A DNA stretch of 64,000 bases from Endomychus coccineus. Lineage: Eukaryota > Arthropoda > Insecta > Coleoptera > Endomychidae. The notes below the pieces were generated by a model, which was not told the DNA's origin, did not search any database, and worked only from the letters and a program-made list of their open reading frames with translations. Positions within the stretch are counted from its first letter, which is position 1, and each line of letters starts with the position of its first letter. Positions 11,016-23,432 of this stretch are shown piece by piece. The position numbers were made by a program, and so were the translations under genes. The DNA lies in the NCBI GenBank assembly GCA_958510875.1, contig OY294068.1, forward strand, positions 161,608,388 through 161,672,387. The letters are read 5' to 3'.

Positions 11016-13849
11016 TGGCAAGATAATACCTAACCATGACTTCCTTCGGATGGTCAATAAAACAGTGAGCTAGCGCGCTGCACAATGTCACCGCACGTTA
11101 GAGATCCCTAGCTGAACTTGGGAAGTCAGGTTAGATGTGCCATATGAATTTTCGGACACCCTGTATAATGTATTCAGAATTTTCATGTTTAGCAATAAAA
11201 ATCGATGTTTCCAAATGTATTTTTATACAATTGGGTGTTTCCAAGTTATGGTCATATTCCATTGCATTTTGCTTTCACTGAATATGTATATAATAAATCA
11301 AACCACGCTAATAGAACCTATAATTATTTACTAGTAAAATAAATGTTCTGCTACTTCCAATATGCTAATATACAATTAGTAAACTGTTCATGTATTAGAA
11401 ACCTATTTTAATGAATTCATTCACGATTGTGGCGAAAGTATAACCTTAAAAAGTTAGTTCTTAATTATTTTCGATTGCATCCAGTTTCAAATAATATGTT
11501 TAAAAGACAATTCTATTATGCCAATGATAGATAATACTATTCAAATCTCGACTACAACAAATATATTATTTATGTATCATTCGAAAGAATGCTGTTCGTT
11601 ATATCAAGCCCGGATTGTTCTTGAAACATTACAGTACAAGGAGGGACTATTGTTGAACACATTACGTTGAAAGACATTAGAATGTTTTTTTTAATGTTCT
11701 GTCTTCGAAATTTTTGCATTGTTCTAGAAATACATCTGAAAAACTGCATACTTTCTTTTAATTCTGGTGAAATAACACATTACGTTGATAGACATTAATA
11801 ATGTTCGGCTTGTATAGAGTCGGCTGTCACATTAGTCGTACTGGTCTATCTATTACGCGTCTATGTCATGTGGCAAATGCAACAATAACACTTTCCACGA
11901 ATTTCGGGCTCATACTGTAGGAAACTTAAAACATTTTCAACATTAAAATACAGCCGTCTCCCGCACTGTTACATTCGGACATGACTATTATTCTTTATTA
12001 TTTTTATGTTGTAAATGTAGAGGATGGCTTATTGGTGCTGGCTTTATCCTACACCGTTACTTCCCTCTCTAAAGATCTTGTATTTGTAGTGAACCAACAT
12101 TAACGAAATGTAAAAGTTCTCAAGTCTGAAACATGCCTCAAACCGAAAGTAATATAATGTTAATGTATCTTTCACATCAACTTGAATTAAACGAAATACA
12201 TGATAGATTGTTCATCTCGCAAATTCATAACACGCAAGTTCTCACGATTTAGAAGGGAAGCGTAATTACGTGTTCTGACATTAACTTGGCACATTCAGCA
12301 TCGCTAAATTATATATATACCGCGAAGACAAAGACCAGATTAATATAAATATTATGTAACCTATTGAATGATATATTTTTAAGTTCGAAAAAGCTAATTA
12401 TCCATTATGTTATAATAATTAATTACTCATGTTTGTCTAATCTCTATTGTTTTACGGGTATAGAGAAAATGTTAATGTTCCTGTTAAGATAGTTTATGAG
12501 TATCCTAATAATTTGTTTATTATCATATTAGTACAGGAAAATAAGCTGTAGAAAAGCAATACATCGTGAAATTTGAAGCTAGAAATGTGAGTTAAACCAC
12601 AAAAGGTAAAAAGAAATTAGCGTGTGCTCTATTAAAAAATTTGTTATAAATAATTACCAAACCAATAATTCATTCATTCCCTCAAATTAATTTAGAAATG
12701 AAAACAAAAGTTAAATTTAGATTGTTGGGTAAAATGCAAAATTTATTTTCACAACATTATTTTCGGAAAATGTATGTTTTCCGAGTTAGATCCGGTTGAA
12801 ATTTTCCATGCGTTCAGGAAAATTATCAGAACCAGATATACGATCGATTTGAGAATACTTGTATTATTATGTGAAGAGAACACTCAAACAAGTTATGAAA
12901 TGTTTAGAATGGAAAATGTCTGAAAAAAATACTTGAAAATTCAAAATAATTCACACATTCAAATAAAAATTATATGCGCTTAACTTTCATCCGTAATGCA
13001 TATTTTCAGACATATTAACGCTTTTATGGGAGCGCGGGAAAATTGTAATTTTTCGCTTGATTAAAAACACATTCATCACGTACTAAAAAGTCATGCAGTT
13101 TATTCTTTTAGATCACATCAACATCGGGAAATTTGTCTAACTTTGTTTGAAAATGAAAACAAACGATAGTATATTTAAATTTTTTGTCAAAATTATTTAT
13201 ATATATATGATTTTATGATACAAGTGAAACTCATTTTTTTAAATTTGGTCAGAAATTTCTGATTTTGTTGTTCAATTCCTTCCTTCCTGTTTTATGTCGC
13301 TTATCGTTATATGTCAAAGTTTATCTTTAATTTCCTTTTGTTCCCTTAGTGACAGTGGACGCATCTCTAAAAAAATTTCACTTTTATCGCTTTTAAATTT
13401 GTCCGAACGCATTTTGTCCCGTAAATAAAGCTGAAACACTCCGAAAAATGTTTAAATATATCACTGTTAGATTTGCATTCACAAACATTTGTAGTGTTTA
13501 CAAAATATTTGAAGAAAAAAAAGAATACATGCAATTATTTAAAAAAGAGAAATAAGATACATACTTACTATTTCTATTTGCACGAACAGGTCTTAATTGT
13601 ATATTATTATTTCAACAAACATTCAAGTCGAATATTAAGTTCACTTATCAAACAAGGAAAAGCAAGTGATTGGCGATAGGGAGTATTTTTTTGTAGATTC
13701 GTTCCAGTTGATAGTTTACTTCATCGATTATCAGAATTAAACTGATTGTACACCTAAAAGATTTAGATAAATATATGGAAAATCAACTTTCAGCTACAAG
13801 TCAATATTATTAATTCATATCAATTATTTGAATTTTCAGAAGAGGTTAT
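11016..13849. other. AT-rich, no gene recognised
   Basis: About 2.8 kb of AT-rich DNA. Short open frames (11137-11334 and 13473-13679) are low-complexity and have no domain. The run TTCGGACACCCTGTATAA near 11152 resembles one end of a TA-target MITE of the CAGGGTG type, without a partner. Nothing else is supported. Confidence 0.5.
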
Positions 13850-14245
13850 TACACGACCATATTGAAGTATTAAATATCACTCCACTGCTTTGAACATTAT
13901 AGTTTTTCAAAATATAACACATCACCAATAACACATATATGTTCCATATAATCACCGATTTTTTCCATGGAACTGCCATCTGTACTAATATTATTCCTGT
14001 AATAGCTTTTAGTAACATCCCAGATTGATTCAATGCAATGGTAACGGCGTATACGAAGGACTCTATGTCCATATCTAACAGCTAACACATTAGTTACACT
14101 GGTTGTGGGTTATTCATTTCTTGGAGGCAGTTATTAGCATTTCTTTCGTTAGCTACAGTAGTCTGATACAAAGCATTATCCATAAAGATGGTGGAGGATT
14201 CTTATACATCCACTAAAATTGGAAATTCAAACCAATGCAACAAGT
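13850..14245 (-). pseudogene. DDE transposase fragment (NPIELIW-type)
   Basis: The - strand reads IFMDNALYQTTVANERNANN (about 14125-14185), then LAVRYGHRVLRIRRYHCI and ESIWDVTKSYYRNN (about 13980-14090). Intact members of this Tc1/mariner-like group have MDNASYH, then GH-VLRLPPYHC-FNPIELIW, where D and E are catalytic. The D is kept (MDNA). The E motif has decayed to ESIWDV, with part of NPIELIW deleted. Overlapping frames show shifts. Identified by motif memory only. Confidence 0.65.
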
Positions 14246-14439
14246 TTTGATTCGTTTCCCTATGATAATCGACATCCTTTGTTTTCAAAGAAGTTGAGTT
14301 CCCTCTTGTTCAACATCTCACTGCTGCCACTCTCCATTGCGTTAACACGGATTCGTGGATATTACTCTGAACTCTAAACTGTATACTCTTATCAAGATCT
14401 CAACGTAGTTTAAGAATACACACGAGCCGGCATAGAGTT

Positions 14440-15880
14440 CGGATTGGTGTTTCAATTGAGGAGAGGACGATCTCCGGAAGCGTAGGAGAATATGCAGCTT
14501 GCCGACGGAAGCATCCTCAAACATCTTGATGCTGGAGAGACCTATCCATACCTGGGAATTGAACAACGTCCTAATTATAACGCATTCCGCGGCAACTACA
14601 GAATCATTGTTCGAAAGATTTGGTCTTCCGAGCATTCGAGTGAGAGCAAGGTGTCTGCAACAAATATGCTTGCCGTTCCAGTCCTGCTTCGCTCTTTTGG
14701 AGTGATGAAATTGACGGTCGATGACCTGCATACACTCGACAAAGATGCACGGGATATAATGCATATTCATTACAGTTTGCATCCTAGGTCATCTCCCACT
14801 TCACCGAGGAGGTAGGGGACTCCTTAGTCTGGATGGTCTGCGTCTAAGTGTGGTTCTGAGTACAGCTTATAAAGTTCTTAGGAGTTCGGACCCCCTCCTG
14901 CCTCGTCAAATGTCACGGATTGGCCGGAGTGGGGGCATTTAAAGGAGCACAAAAAGCTGCGGACGAACTTGGTCTCGAATTTCATATCAATCCAGAAGGC
15001 CAACTAGATGGCAACCTCGAGTTTCAACTTTCTCCCCTGAAAGCCCAGATAAACGTCGCGGAGAAAGATCTTATGCTCAGGCGGCACGTTGACAAGCTGA
15101 TACACGGTGTTTTCTACCGAAACATCGATACGCTCGGCTTGTCAATCAGGCCGACCTTCGGCTATCTAAGATCAGGCGGTCTTACGTCGAATACCGAGGT
15201 TTTTACCGCAGCTTACCAAGATAGCGTAATCAAGACCTTGGTTTATCGCCGCAACGTGATGGGTGTGCAGGTTCCTGATGTCAACTACAGGGCTTGACGA
15301 AAGGCGCCTGAGGCGCCCTTCCACCTGCTGTCGGCATGTCCGACAAAAGCAACCTCGGCGTACACCCATCTACATAATGCGGCCCTACGGGTGCTGTATT
15401 ACCATCTAAGGCAGGAGATATTGAGTCCTTCATCGGAAACGAACAATGACAGACCTACTGGCATTACCCGTTTCCGACCGTCAGGTCCATACAAGCAAAT
15501 AGCTCTGACTTTATCCTCCTCGATAAACAATTCAAGACTATGTATGTCATCGAATTCTCTCCTCTACAACATAGTGTTAAAAGTGGAGGAAAAATGGACA
15601 AATTATCAAGATCTCCTGTTCGAGCTCCGCACGGTAAACCCAGGCCACAATGTCCTATGAGTGGTTCTAATCATTGGTGTTTTGGGCGGAATTCGGTCTT
15701 CGCTGCGTTCAAACTTGAAGATCACTCCGGCTTGTATGAACTCGGCACATATCTTGATAGACCAAATGCAGAAGGCAGTCTCAATAAGACTATTTAGTGC
15801 ACACGATTTAAGAAGCGGTTGAATGGTTTTTCTGGCGCGTTTGCTGTGATATCGGAGCGCGCAGCAGCCCCGACCAAGTA
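14440..15880 (+). mobile_element. non-LTR retrotransposon 3' half, probably with restriction-like endonuclease
   Basis: Blocks in order: LADGSILKHLDAGETYPYLG (14495-14555), SATNMLAVPVLLRSFGVMKL (14655-14715), DARDIMHIHYSLHPRSS (14748-14798), AGVGAFKGAQKAADELGLEF (14922-14980), RRHVDKLIHGVFYRNIDTLG (15080-15140), then LVYRRNVMGVQVPDVNYRA (15238-15297). Further on come KWTNYQDLLFELRTV (15594-15636) and MQKAV-I-LFSAHDLRSG near 15770-15815. The order of reverse-transcriptase C-terminus, Cys/His segment and a PD-(D/E)xK-like region fits non-LTR elements of the R2/R4 group, which use a restriction-like nuclease. The catalytic core is not cleanly visible. Several frameshifts; the 5' part is absent. 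Confidence 0.7.
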
Positions 15881-16227
15881 TTAATTAACCAAAAAGTATA
15901 TGTTCATATATATTGTATTAATCAATATAGTTTTTTGTGGAAATTACCATTTCGTTTGATTAAGTTCATCTATGTTAAGTTTGTGGTTAGGTTATCTTTC
16001 TATCTCTCTCTTCTTGTATAACACTTAGTTTGAACTCACGAATTCACTATCAATATCGATTAACGGTGCCCCCTGTGTTGTCCCATAAAAAACGTCGCTT
16101 TGAAAATTTTCGGAAAGCTGCTCTTTTCGGCCCAATAGTCCTGGACTGGAACTCAGTATTTGAGAAATTACATCTTTCTTGTATCCATTTCATAACTCAT
16201 CAATTTGAAATCTCACTATGCGGTGAA
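15881..16227. other. no gene recognised
   Basis: AT-rich spacer between two mobile elements. The open frame at 16030-16248 shows no known domain and runs into the mariner end. Confidence 0.4.
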
Positions 16228-17127
16228 GCAATTGCGAAAAGTCCCTGAAAAATTTAGCAAGATATGATTTATTTCGTCAAAATTTATTTTATTACTCAAC
16301 ATAGTATCCTAGTAGCCAGATACAACATTTTTCAAATTTTTCGATTCCTTCCAAATAATACGATTTCGGCAATCCTTCAAAATAGGCCTTTGTTTCGGCG
16401 ATGACCTCATCGTTGAAGCCAAATCTCTTTCCGCCGATTCATTTGTTCAAGTTTGGAAATAGATAAAATTCGCAGGGGGCCAAACTGAAGAATATGGTGG
16501 ATGAATAACCAAGTAGTAGCGCAATTCATGCAATTTTGCCATTGCGACTGCGGACCTATGCGTCGGAACGTTGCCCCGGTGGAAGAGCACTTTTTTCTTT
16601 GCCAAATGCAGTCGCTTTCGCTTCAAAACCGCGTCGAATCTATCCAGCAGCTTTGCATAATGTACGCCGATGATCGTTTTGCCGTTTTCAAGCTAATCGA
16701 TATGAACTCCAAAAAACTGTCGCCATGACTTTGTTGGCGGATAAACCCACTTTGGCCTTTTTCGGCTTCGATTCGCCAGGACAAGTCCACTGTTTCGACT
16801 GTTCTTTGGTCTCTGTTGTATTGTGATGGATCCATGTTTCGTCCACAGTTACGAAACGGTGCAAAAAGTCCTTATCGCTCTTGAACATCGCCAAACACTC
16901 CTTTCAAGTTGTCACACGGTTGCGCTTGTTGTTAACAGAGAGCAAATGCGGTACCCATCTGACAGATAGCTTTCTCATATTCACAAATTTATGCAAAATA
17001 TTCCGTACCCGTTCGATTGAGATGTCAATAGCCTCAGCAAGCTCTTGCACTTTAACTCCCCGATCGTCCAATATCATACCAAGGATTTTATTGACGATTT
17101 CTGGCGTTGTAAGCTCAATTGGACGAC

Positions 17128-18615
17128 CAGGGGGCTAATTCTTGAATTGCGAACGACGAGTGTCGCATACGATTTTTGTACAATTTCGCATACTTATTGA
17201 TAGATTTCAGAAAAGTCAATTCTTTAATTTCGCATTCGACATTTTTCAGTAGAATTCATAACGAGTGGTGGATACCACTCTTCTTTTATGTTTCTACTAA
17301 GATATTCTGTGTAGGCTATGTTCAGTCTAAAGATTAAACTTAAATTTTTATAAACAAACTATTGTTAATAACAATCTCTAAAAAAGAATGCATGGCCATA
17401 AGTATAGCACGAGAAACAAAAACTTAGAAAATTCCACCGCCCTTGCTCAACACTGCTTCGATTATAACTAACAATTCGATTACAATAATGTTAATATTTT
17501 AAATGAGGAAACCAATCATTATAAAAGATCTATTCTGGAGATGATTCACATAAAACGTGATTCCAAATCTGTGAATCACAGGACAGATATTCAGACACTA
17601 AGTCAGATTTATACTAACTTAATTAATTTAATTAAAATTCTTGCAAATTTCTACATGCGTCTTTATAATGTTAAAAGTATATTTTAGGTAGAATGTCAAT
17701 AGTATATTGCCAATAACAGACAAACCTTTTTCTATTAGCTCGTAAATCTAACATCTGGTTTAAGTGGATACTTGAATCAAATGTTCTCCATTCTAGTCGT
17801 TCATAGACTTTGTTGACATGAACTCGCATTCATTAGGAGTACTGCTTAACAGTGGATTCTTTACATATTATACTTATAACATTGATGTGTTACAATTTCG
17901 ATTATTCGTGTTTCTGTTCGTTTCGGCGACGTGGGCATTTTAATTGAGATTGGTGCGATAAGGACGCTTTGTGTAATATAATTAGTTTTAAGTTATTCCG
18001 TTTTAGACGTAATAAATCTTCTGATGATAGTCGTGAGACCGAAACGTACGTAAATACTAGAAAATATAAAGCATAAGTGCTGATGTGACCTATTTCCCGA
18101 GAATTTATATATAGTTGTTAATAACTAACACTTATTATGAACAATATTAGAGCGTTTGTCGTGACAATAGAAAATTTGGAAAATGTCGCCCCCCACAATA
18201 AGGAATAGCAAGACAAGTATTTCTTTGTTACGATTCATTTCAAGCAAGTAAATGCCACTTCATGAAAAACTTTAGATTAACTAAAAACCTTGTACAGGAG
18301 TTAATTGAGATGATAAGGTCATATTTGTCCATTTTGCTCTTCTCCAAATCCAATTAGCAGAACAAATCGCAAAATAATCAAATACACATCAAGCTTCACA
18401 TCTAATCTCACTTTCAGTAATTTCAGTTCAGCTTTGCAACTTGTGTTTCATGAATGTTGCAAAATTACAAAGTTGTCACATTGTGGCGTGCGAGATAATA
18501 TGTTGAATGGCAAATGTCGAATGTACACAGTCGATCGCTATTCAAGAACAGCTTTTTGTAAAAGCGATCGACAAATTGGCTGACAAATTTCGCATGCGAC
18601 TCATTTTATTAGAGA
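17128..18615. mobile_element. insertion inside the mariner, with short inverted ends
   Basis: The 1.5 kb between the mariner halves begins near TTCTTGAATTGCGAACG (17139) and ends near TAGAGATTCAAGAA (18617). The ends are inverted matches: TTCTTGAAT perfectly, then GAGTCGCATGCG against GTGTCGCATACG. Inside is a Penelope-like fragment (17385-18118). The short inverted ends suggest a DNA transposon that carried or later received the retroelement. Its target duplication cannot be read clearly because GGGGCTAA separates mariner from repeat on the left. Confidence 0.5.
17385..18118 (+). mobile_element. Penelope-like element 3' fragment
   Basis: Matches the better copy at 58236-59799. It starts in the GIY-YIG nuclease region (HKYSTRNKNLENSTALAQHC near 17390-17450, ending KRDSKSVNHRTDIQTLSQIY near 17550-17610) and runs through the repeat that ends CCCGAGAATTTATATA at 18098-18113. 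The segment GTGAGACCGAAACGTACGTAAA near 18031 is shared with both repeats of the 58 kb copy. An internal stop follows CFDYN. The catalytic N-terminus and reverse transcriptase are missing. Confidence 0.8.
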
Positions 18616-18864
18616 TTCAAGAACGTTCGCGTCCTTTATGGTCATACAAATTCGTTTCAATCGATGTTTTTTGTTTTTTTTAATGTTTTTTCCACCCAAG
18701 AAATAATGTTTAATGAAGACGCGAATTTCACTTTTTTCCATGTTTACAAAATTCTTCAAGGCTGCTTACTTTCGATGGGTGGGTACATCACAAATATCAC
18801 ATAAGATTTTCGATTGTGATGCCATCTGTTTTATTTTTCAGGGATCTTTCACCTCGCCCTCGTA

Positions 18865-20073
18865 TATGTTGTTACTAAAGTGTAAATATGTATGATATCC
18901 ACAATTAATTATTTAGTCAATTTGTCATGGATGTAGGATTGAAAAATGCATTCTCTGTGATGAAAGGATGCATTCTCTTCTCACAAGATTTCAAATTATG
19001 AATAAATTCCTTTCAAGGAATATTAAAATTAACTTATAATAATTACATTCATCATAGAAATTAGCCATATTTACTTCATTACTACATAATGAGGGATAGT
19101 ATTAAGAATTTACACTTACTTTCATTTACACAAAATGCACTTCAAAATTAAAACGAACGAAAAGGGAAATTGTTGTTACCCACTAAGAATCGTGATGATT
19201 CTTGTATCAAATGGATATAATTATTTATTATACATATCAATCAAATTTCTACGGATTCACCTTAAGTGACCAGGTATTACCGAAGAAATTATTGCCTGAC
19301 CGCTCATCCTAATGTAAAAGTAGCTCGACCAGTATTTTTAACATACTCTACTTTGGCAAGGAGATTGGCGCCTACACAGATGAACAGACACAGATGATTT
19401 TAATTAATGCAAATGAATATGGTAAATTTCTTACGTCGCTTCGTAAATATTTTCAATTAAAGTTTATATTTCGTTTCGATTTCACCAGTTTAACATTTAA
19501 TTAAATTTTCAGCTGAACTCTTCCTAAACCGGAAGTTGGGATTATCTCGTACCTCACTACTGCTTCAAGGGGAAATAATCTAAATTAAAATATTAGAATC
19601 TTCATCTGCGAGTAATTATTGTCACCAGTAATTTGAAACGTGATGGCATTCTCTTGTTCAAAATATAATATCTACTGTGTGCTGTGAATATTTAATTCAT
19701 AAGCACATTTTTTGTTATCCCAATGGACATGTCGGAATTTATTCTAGGGTTTTGTTGTTTACGTCCAGTCACCCTAAGAAATGTTTTGGTATTTTTTGGG
19801 CAATCCGCAAATTTATTATTACTTACTATATGTTTCTTGGGGCGCTGATCACGATGGTGTGGATGAAATTTGGATTTACCCTGGCGCTTTTTGAAGGACT
19901 GCCATTTGTTTTAACCCATCGCACCAGGTATGGTTCGCACACCACTGTCAACAATATTTGTGAATCAGTTAATGAATGTTGAGCAATCTTCGATATTTTT
20001 AATATGTCCTATCAACAACTAAAATCAAAACTTCGCCACTCTAGTCTTTTTAATAGTTAATTAATTTGTTATA
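18865..20073. other. no gene recognised
   Basis: AT-rich. The + open frame at 19677-19982 has two hydrophobic stretches but no recognisable family or splice context, and I do not call it. Confidence 0.45.
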
Positions 20074-21015
20074 CAGGCTGTCCCAGGTTTTAGTAGCAGA
20101 ACTTCAACAGTCGATAGAAAATTTGATTTTGAGAAAAAAAGTTCCTATTAACATATATGCACAGACGCTTAGTTTTTGAGATACAGGGTGTTGAAATTGA
20201 AAAAAAAAATTCGTTTTTGCAAATATCTCCGGAACCGTTTATCGTTCAGAAAATATCTTTTGCGAACATCTTCTATTCATAGTAAGCTATGTTCTGTGCG
20301 ATAAAAATTTTTCTTTTAGTCATAATTGGTGAAATTTTGAAGGGGTAGTGGGTGTTTTTCTCACCAACTTCTACGCCACTAAAAAAAATACGGTTTTGAT
20401 ACAACTATTTGAACCGTCAATGTTTTCTACATAAATAAGGTACTCATGGTTATAAGCACTAAAATTGACCGTTTTCGAGAAAAATTTACTTTTATATTGA
20501 AAAACATGGTCAATTTTTTGGTTTTGTTACTTGTTCTAACGTTTGAATAAATTTTGTTTAATTAGTAAGAATTGACCATGTTTTTCAACATAAAAGCTGA
20601 TTTTTCTCGAAAACAGTCAACTTTAGATTATATTACCAAGAGCATCTTTTTGGTGTAGAAGACATTAGCGGTTTAAATGGTTGTCTCAAAATTGTACTTT
20701 TTCTAGTGGCGTAGAAGTTGGGGAGAAAAACACCCACTACCCCTTCGAAATCTTCACCAATTATGACTAAAAATAAAATATTCATAGCACAGAACATGGC
20801 TTACTATGAGTAGAAAATGCTTGCAAAAGCTGTTTTCTGTACGATAAACGGTTCCGAAGATATTCGCAAAAGACGAAATTTTTTTTTCAATTTCAACACC
20901 CCCTGTATCTCTAAAACTAAGCGTCTGTGCATATATGTTAATAGGAACTTTTTTCCTCAAAATCGAATTTTCTATCGACTGTTGAAGTTCTGTTACTAAA
21001 ACCTGGGACATCCTG
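20074..21015. mobile_element. foldback MITE, about 470 bp arms, TA target
   Basis: The left end is CAGGCTGTCCCAGGTTTTAG at 20074; the right end reads CTAAAACCTGGGACATCCTG to 21015. Each is flanked by TA (20072-20073, 21016-21017). The arms match inward through AACTTCAACAGTCGATAGAAA, ATATGCACAGACGCTTAG, ACCGTTTATCGT, GGGGTAGTGGGTGTTTTTCTC and GACCATGTTTTTCAACAT, meeting near 20545. No coding capacity, so it needs a transposase in trans. The CAGGGTG-like terminus and TA target suggest Tc1/mariner-type mobilisation. Open frames within it are by-products of the palindrome. Confidence 0.9.
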
Positions 21016-21019
21016 TATA

Positions 21020-21559
21020 CAGGGTGAGTCAGTTTTTTGTAGCCAAACTGCAACAGGAGATAGAACAAGTGTTTTTAAGAAGAAAAGTTCAATAAACATA
21101 TGTCGTAGAAGGCTTCGTTTTCGAGATACAGGGTGTTGAAATTGAAAAAAAAAATTCGTTTTTTGCGAATATCTCTGGAACCGTTTATCGTACAGAAAAC
21201 AGCTTTTGTAAAAATCTTTTACTCATAGTAAGCTATGTTCTGTGTGATAAAAATTTTTTTTTTACTCATAATTGGTGAAGATTTTGAAGGGGTAGTGGGT
21301 GTTTTTCTCCCCAACTTTTATGCCACTGGAAAAAAACGGTTTTGAGACAACCATTAGAACCGCCAATATTTTTACACAAAAAAGGTACTTTGATCATAAG
21401 CTCTAAAGTTGACCGTTTTCGAGAAAAATCAACTTTTATGTTGGAAAACATGGTCAATTTTTCGGTTTTGTTACTTGTTCTAACGTTCGAATAAATTTTG
21501 TTTAATTAGTAAGAATAGACCATGTTTTTCATGCAGCTACAAAAAACTGAATCATCCTG
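21020..21559. mobile_element. related MITE, one arm mostly deleted
   Basis: It begins CAGGGTGAGTCAGTTTTTTG at 21020 and ends CAAAAAACTGAATCATCCTG at 21559, flanked by TA. Its interior (GATACAGGGTGTTGAAATTG, GGTAGTGGGTGTTTTTCTC, GACCATGTTTTTC) is homologous to the left arm of the element at 20074-21015, but its terminal 90 bp differ. Only a few bases separate the two elements (TATA at 21016-21019), so one probably inserted at the TA bordering the other. Confidence 0.85.
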
Positions 21560-21589
21560 TATATATATATTTTTTTATATTACTTATTT

Positions 21590-21712
21590 AAAGAACATTT
21601 CTTACTTTGTTTTTTTTATTATTATTGTAAGTTCACTTAAATGTATTGTATCATTTGGGATTTATCCTGTGGATATGTAAATTGAAATAAATAAATAAAT
21701 AAATAAATAACC
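21590..21712 (+). mobile_element. probable non-LTR 3' tail with AAAT repeats
   Basis: About 100 bp of 3'-UTR-like sequence ends in (AAAT)n at 21689-21710, a common tail form of insect non-LTR elements. No coding part is attached. It could also be a simple repeat next to unrelated sequence. Confidence 0.4.
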
Positions 21713-22686
21713 TAGAAATGGTCGTTTTTCAGTTTTTTGCGTTTGTAGACAAAACTATGCATTTTCAGGAAAATAGTTTCAAACAAAAGTTGGCAGAAAA
21801 GTTAATGTGCAAATTTTGGAGGTTAGAAATTTAGCGAAGGTCATGGGCCCGATATAGGGCTCAGTTAGTGTATTTTTTATGATTACACAAAATTGAGTAT
21901 ATTATCGAGAGTTTTTGGTTTTTGGATATTCTGTTCCGGTAAAAAGGTAGTATTTTTAGTATTCTTTTGTCTGGTTTTCAGTGTTTTCCTCTATCTTATT
22001 TTTAGGCGCCATCGGCCATTTTGAAAAATTCGTATTTTGCGATTTACAGACGACGTACTTAATTTATCGATTCGAAATCAAATTCATTCGAAAGATTTCA
22101 ATGTTCCGCACCTAATTTTGGTTCAAGGACATAACTTTGGCACCATTTCCAAAATTTTTAAGCGCACCGAAAAATCCAAATTTTTTGAGAAATAGAAATT
22201 TTGCACGAAATTCAAATTCTAGGCTCTATTGAAGGTTTCCATAACGAGTATTTTGATCGATTTTGGTTGAGTAGAAGTGGAAAAATCTTTTGAACTATTT
22301 ACGTCTCTAATGACGCATTCTGATCTATTCCCAATTCAAAGTTAGAGCGAAATTTGTCTTAGAAAAATAACGCTGAAAATCATACATCAGCATTGAAAGC
22401 GCTTCTGTAATACAGATTTCGGGCGCGAAACTTGTTGTTTTTTTAAATATTTAAAATTTCGTATACTTAGGACTTTATTATGAGATGTATATTCGATAAA
22501 TTTAACACGTATGATCGGAATTCAGGTAGACACGTCCGACAACAGGGCCCTACAACAGTGTACGCACGACTTATAATAATATTAGTAAATAAGGCGGTCC
22601 GAATAGAGCAGATGTTCATCGCACGAGGTTCGCCTGTTGTGTACAGCACAGCATCATCAAGCCAACGTTTTCATTTCAGTTTCATT
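21713..22686. other. no gene recognised
   Basis: AT-rich with TTTTCAG-type motifs. The segment 22500-22690 is GC-richer and has an open frame (22480-22728) without a known domain. Phrases such as cataactttggcacc resemble unclassified repeat sequence. Confidence 0.4.
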
Positions 22687-23432
22687 CACAGCTGCCTACA
22701 CATTTTTATTTCTAAAAGTAATACGTAAATATGTATTATATAAAAAAATAGTTATTTAGATGTTTATTTATGTGTAAAATTGTATTTTTTATAAATTTAT
22801 ATAAATTTTTGAAAAAGTATTTTTCTCTGATACCAGCACTTATTTAAAAAAAATAGTTTTGGAGTGACATTTTTACCTTGTGCATCATAACATCTTATGA
22901 TATTATTTCTATTTTTGAAATGAAAAGGTTAGTAAATATCCAATATTTTATAAAAGTGTAGGTATTTGATAAAAACAAATACAAGTAAATAAATTTGTTT
23001 GTTGTATTATATATTTCAGATAAAAATGGATAAATGATTGCTGTGTAAAGATTCCGACGCATCTTTAGCCGAAAAAATTGAACTAAAAAAACAAGATCTT
23101 GTTAACATTGAAAAGCCTTATATTATATTATATACATCCATCCATTTTTTTTATCAAATAACTACATTTTAATGGAATATTGGATATTTACTAACCTTTT
23201 GATCTCACAAATAGAAATAATATTATAAAATATCAAGATGCACAAGGTGAAAATGTCACTCTAAAACAATTTTTTCAAATAAATGCTGGTATCAGTGAAA
23301 AACACTTTTTCAAAAATGTGTATAAATTTATAAGAAATACAGTTTTACACATAAATAAACATGTAAATTATAATTTTTTTATATAATATATATTTACTTA
23401 TCACTTTTAGAAATAAAAATGTGTACGCAGCT
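22687..23432. mobile_element. long inverted-repeat element, arms of about 290 bp
   Basis: CAGCTGCCTACACATTTTTA from about 22689 pairs with AAAAATGTGTACGCAGCTG ending about 23432. The arms continue through TTTCTAAAAGT, TTTACACATAAAT, CTGATACCAGCA, GTGACATTTTCACCTTGTGCA and GGTTAGTAAATATCCAATATT, with a central spacer at about 22985-23140. Very AT-rich, no transposase. Likely a non-autonomous DNA transposon. Arms are about 85-90% similar by eye. No target duplication was established. Confidence 0.75.

Larger units (their letters stand above)
16228..18862 (-). mobile_element. mariner element split by an insertion
   Basis: The 3' part is at 16228-17127 and the 5' part at about 18616-18862, ending TCGCCCTCG plus TA at 18863-18864. 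On the - strand the 3' part shows KDFLHRFVTVDETWIHHNT (16805-16880), KVMATVFW and LHELRYYLVIHPPYS (about 16500). The first catalytic D is kept; the second motif has decayed (GNVPTHRS for DNAPAHTS). The left part stops at GACGACCAG and the right resumes at AACGTTCGCGTC. In the copy near 63780 these two sequences are contiguous, which locates the insertion. Confidence 0.85.

Noticed and set aside
14342..14782. 146-codon - strand open frame
   Set aside because: Antisense shadow of the reverse-transcriptase segment on the + strand, which has recognisable motifs.
19677..19982. Possible small membrane protein
   Set aside because: Hydrophobic stretches but no family, no splice context and AT-driven composition.
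20754..21068. 104-codon - strand open frame
   Set aside because: Lies in the arm of a foldback MITE and spills into its neighbour; palindromes keep frames open by chance.
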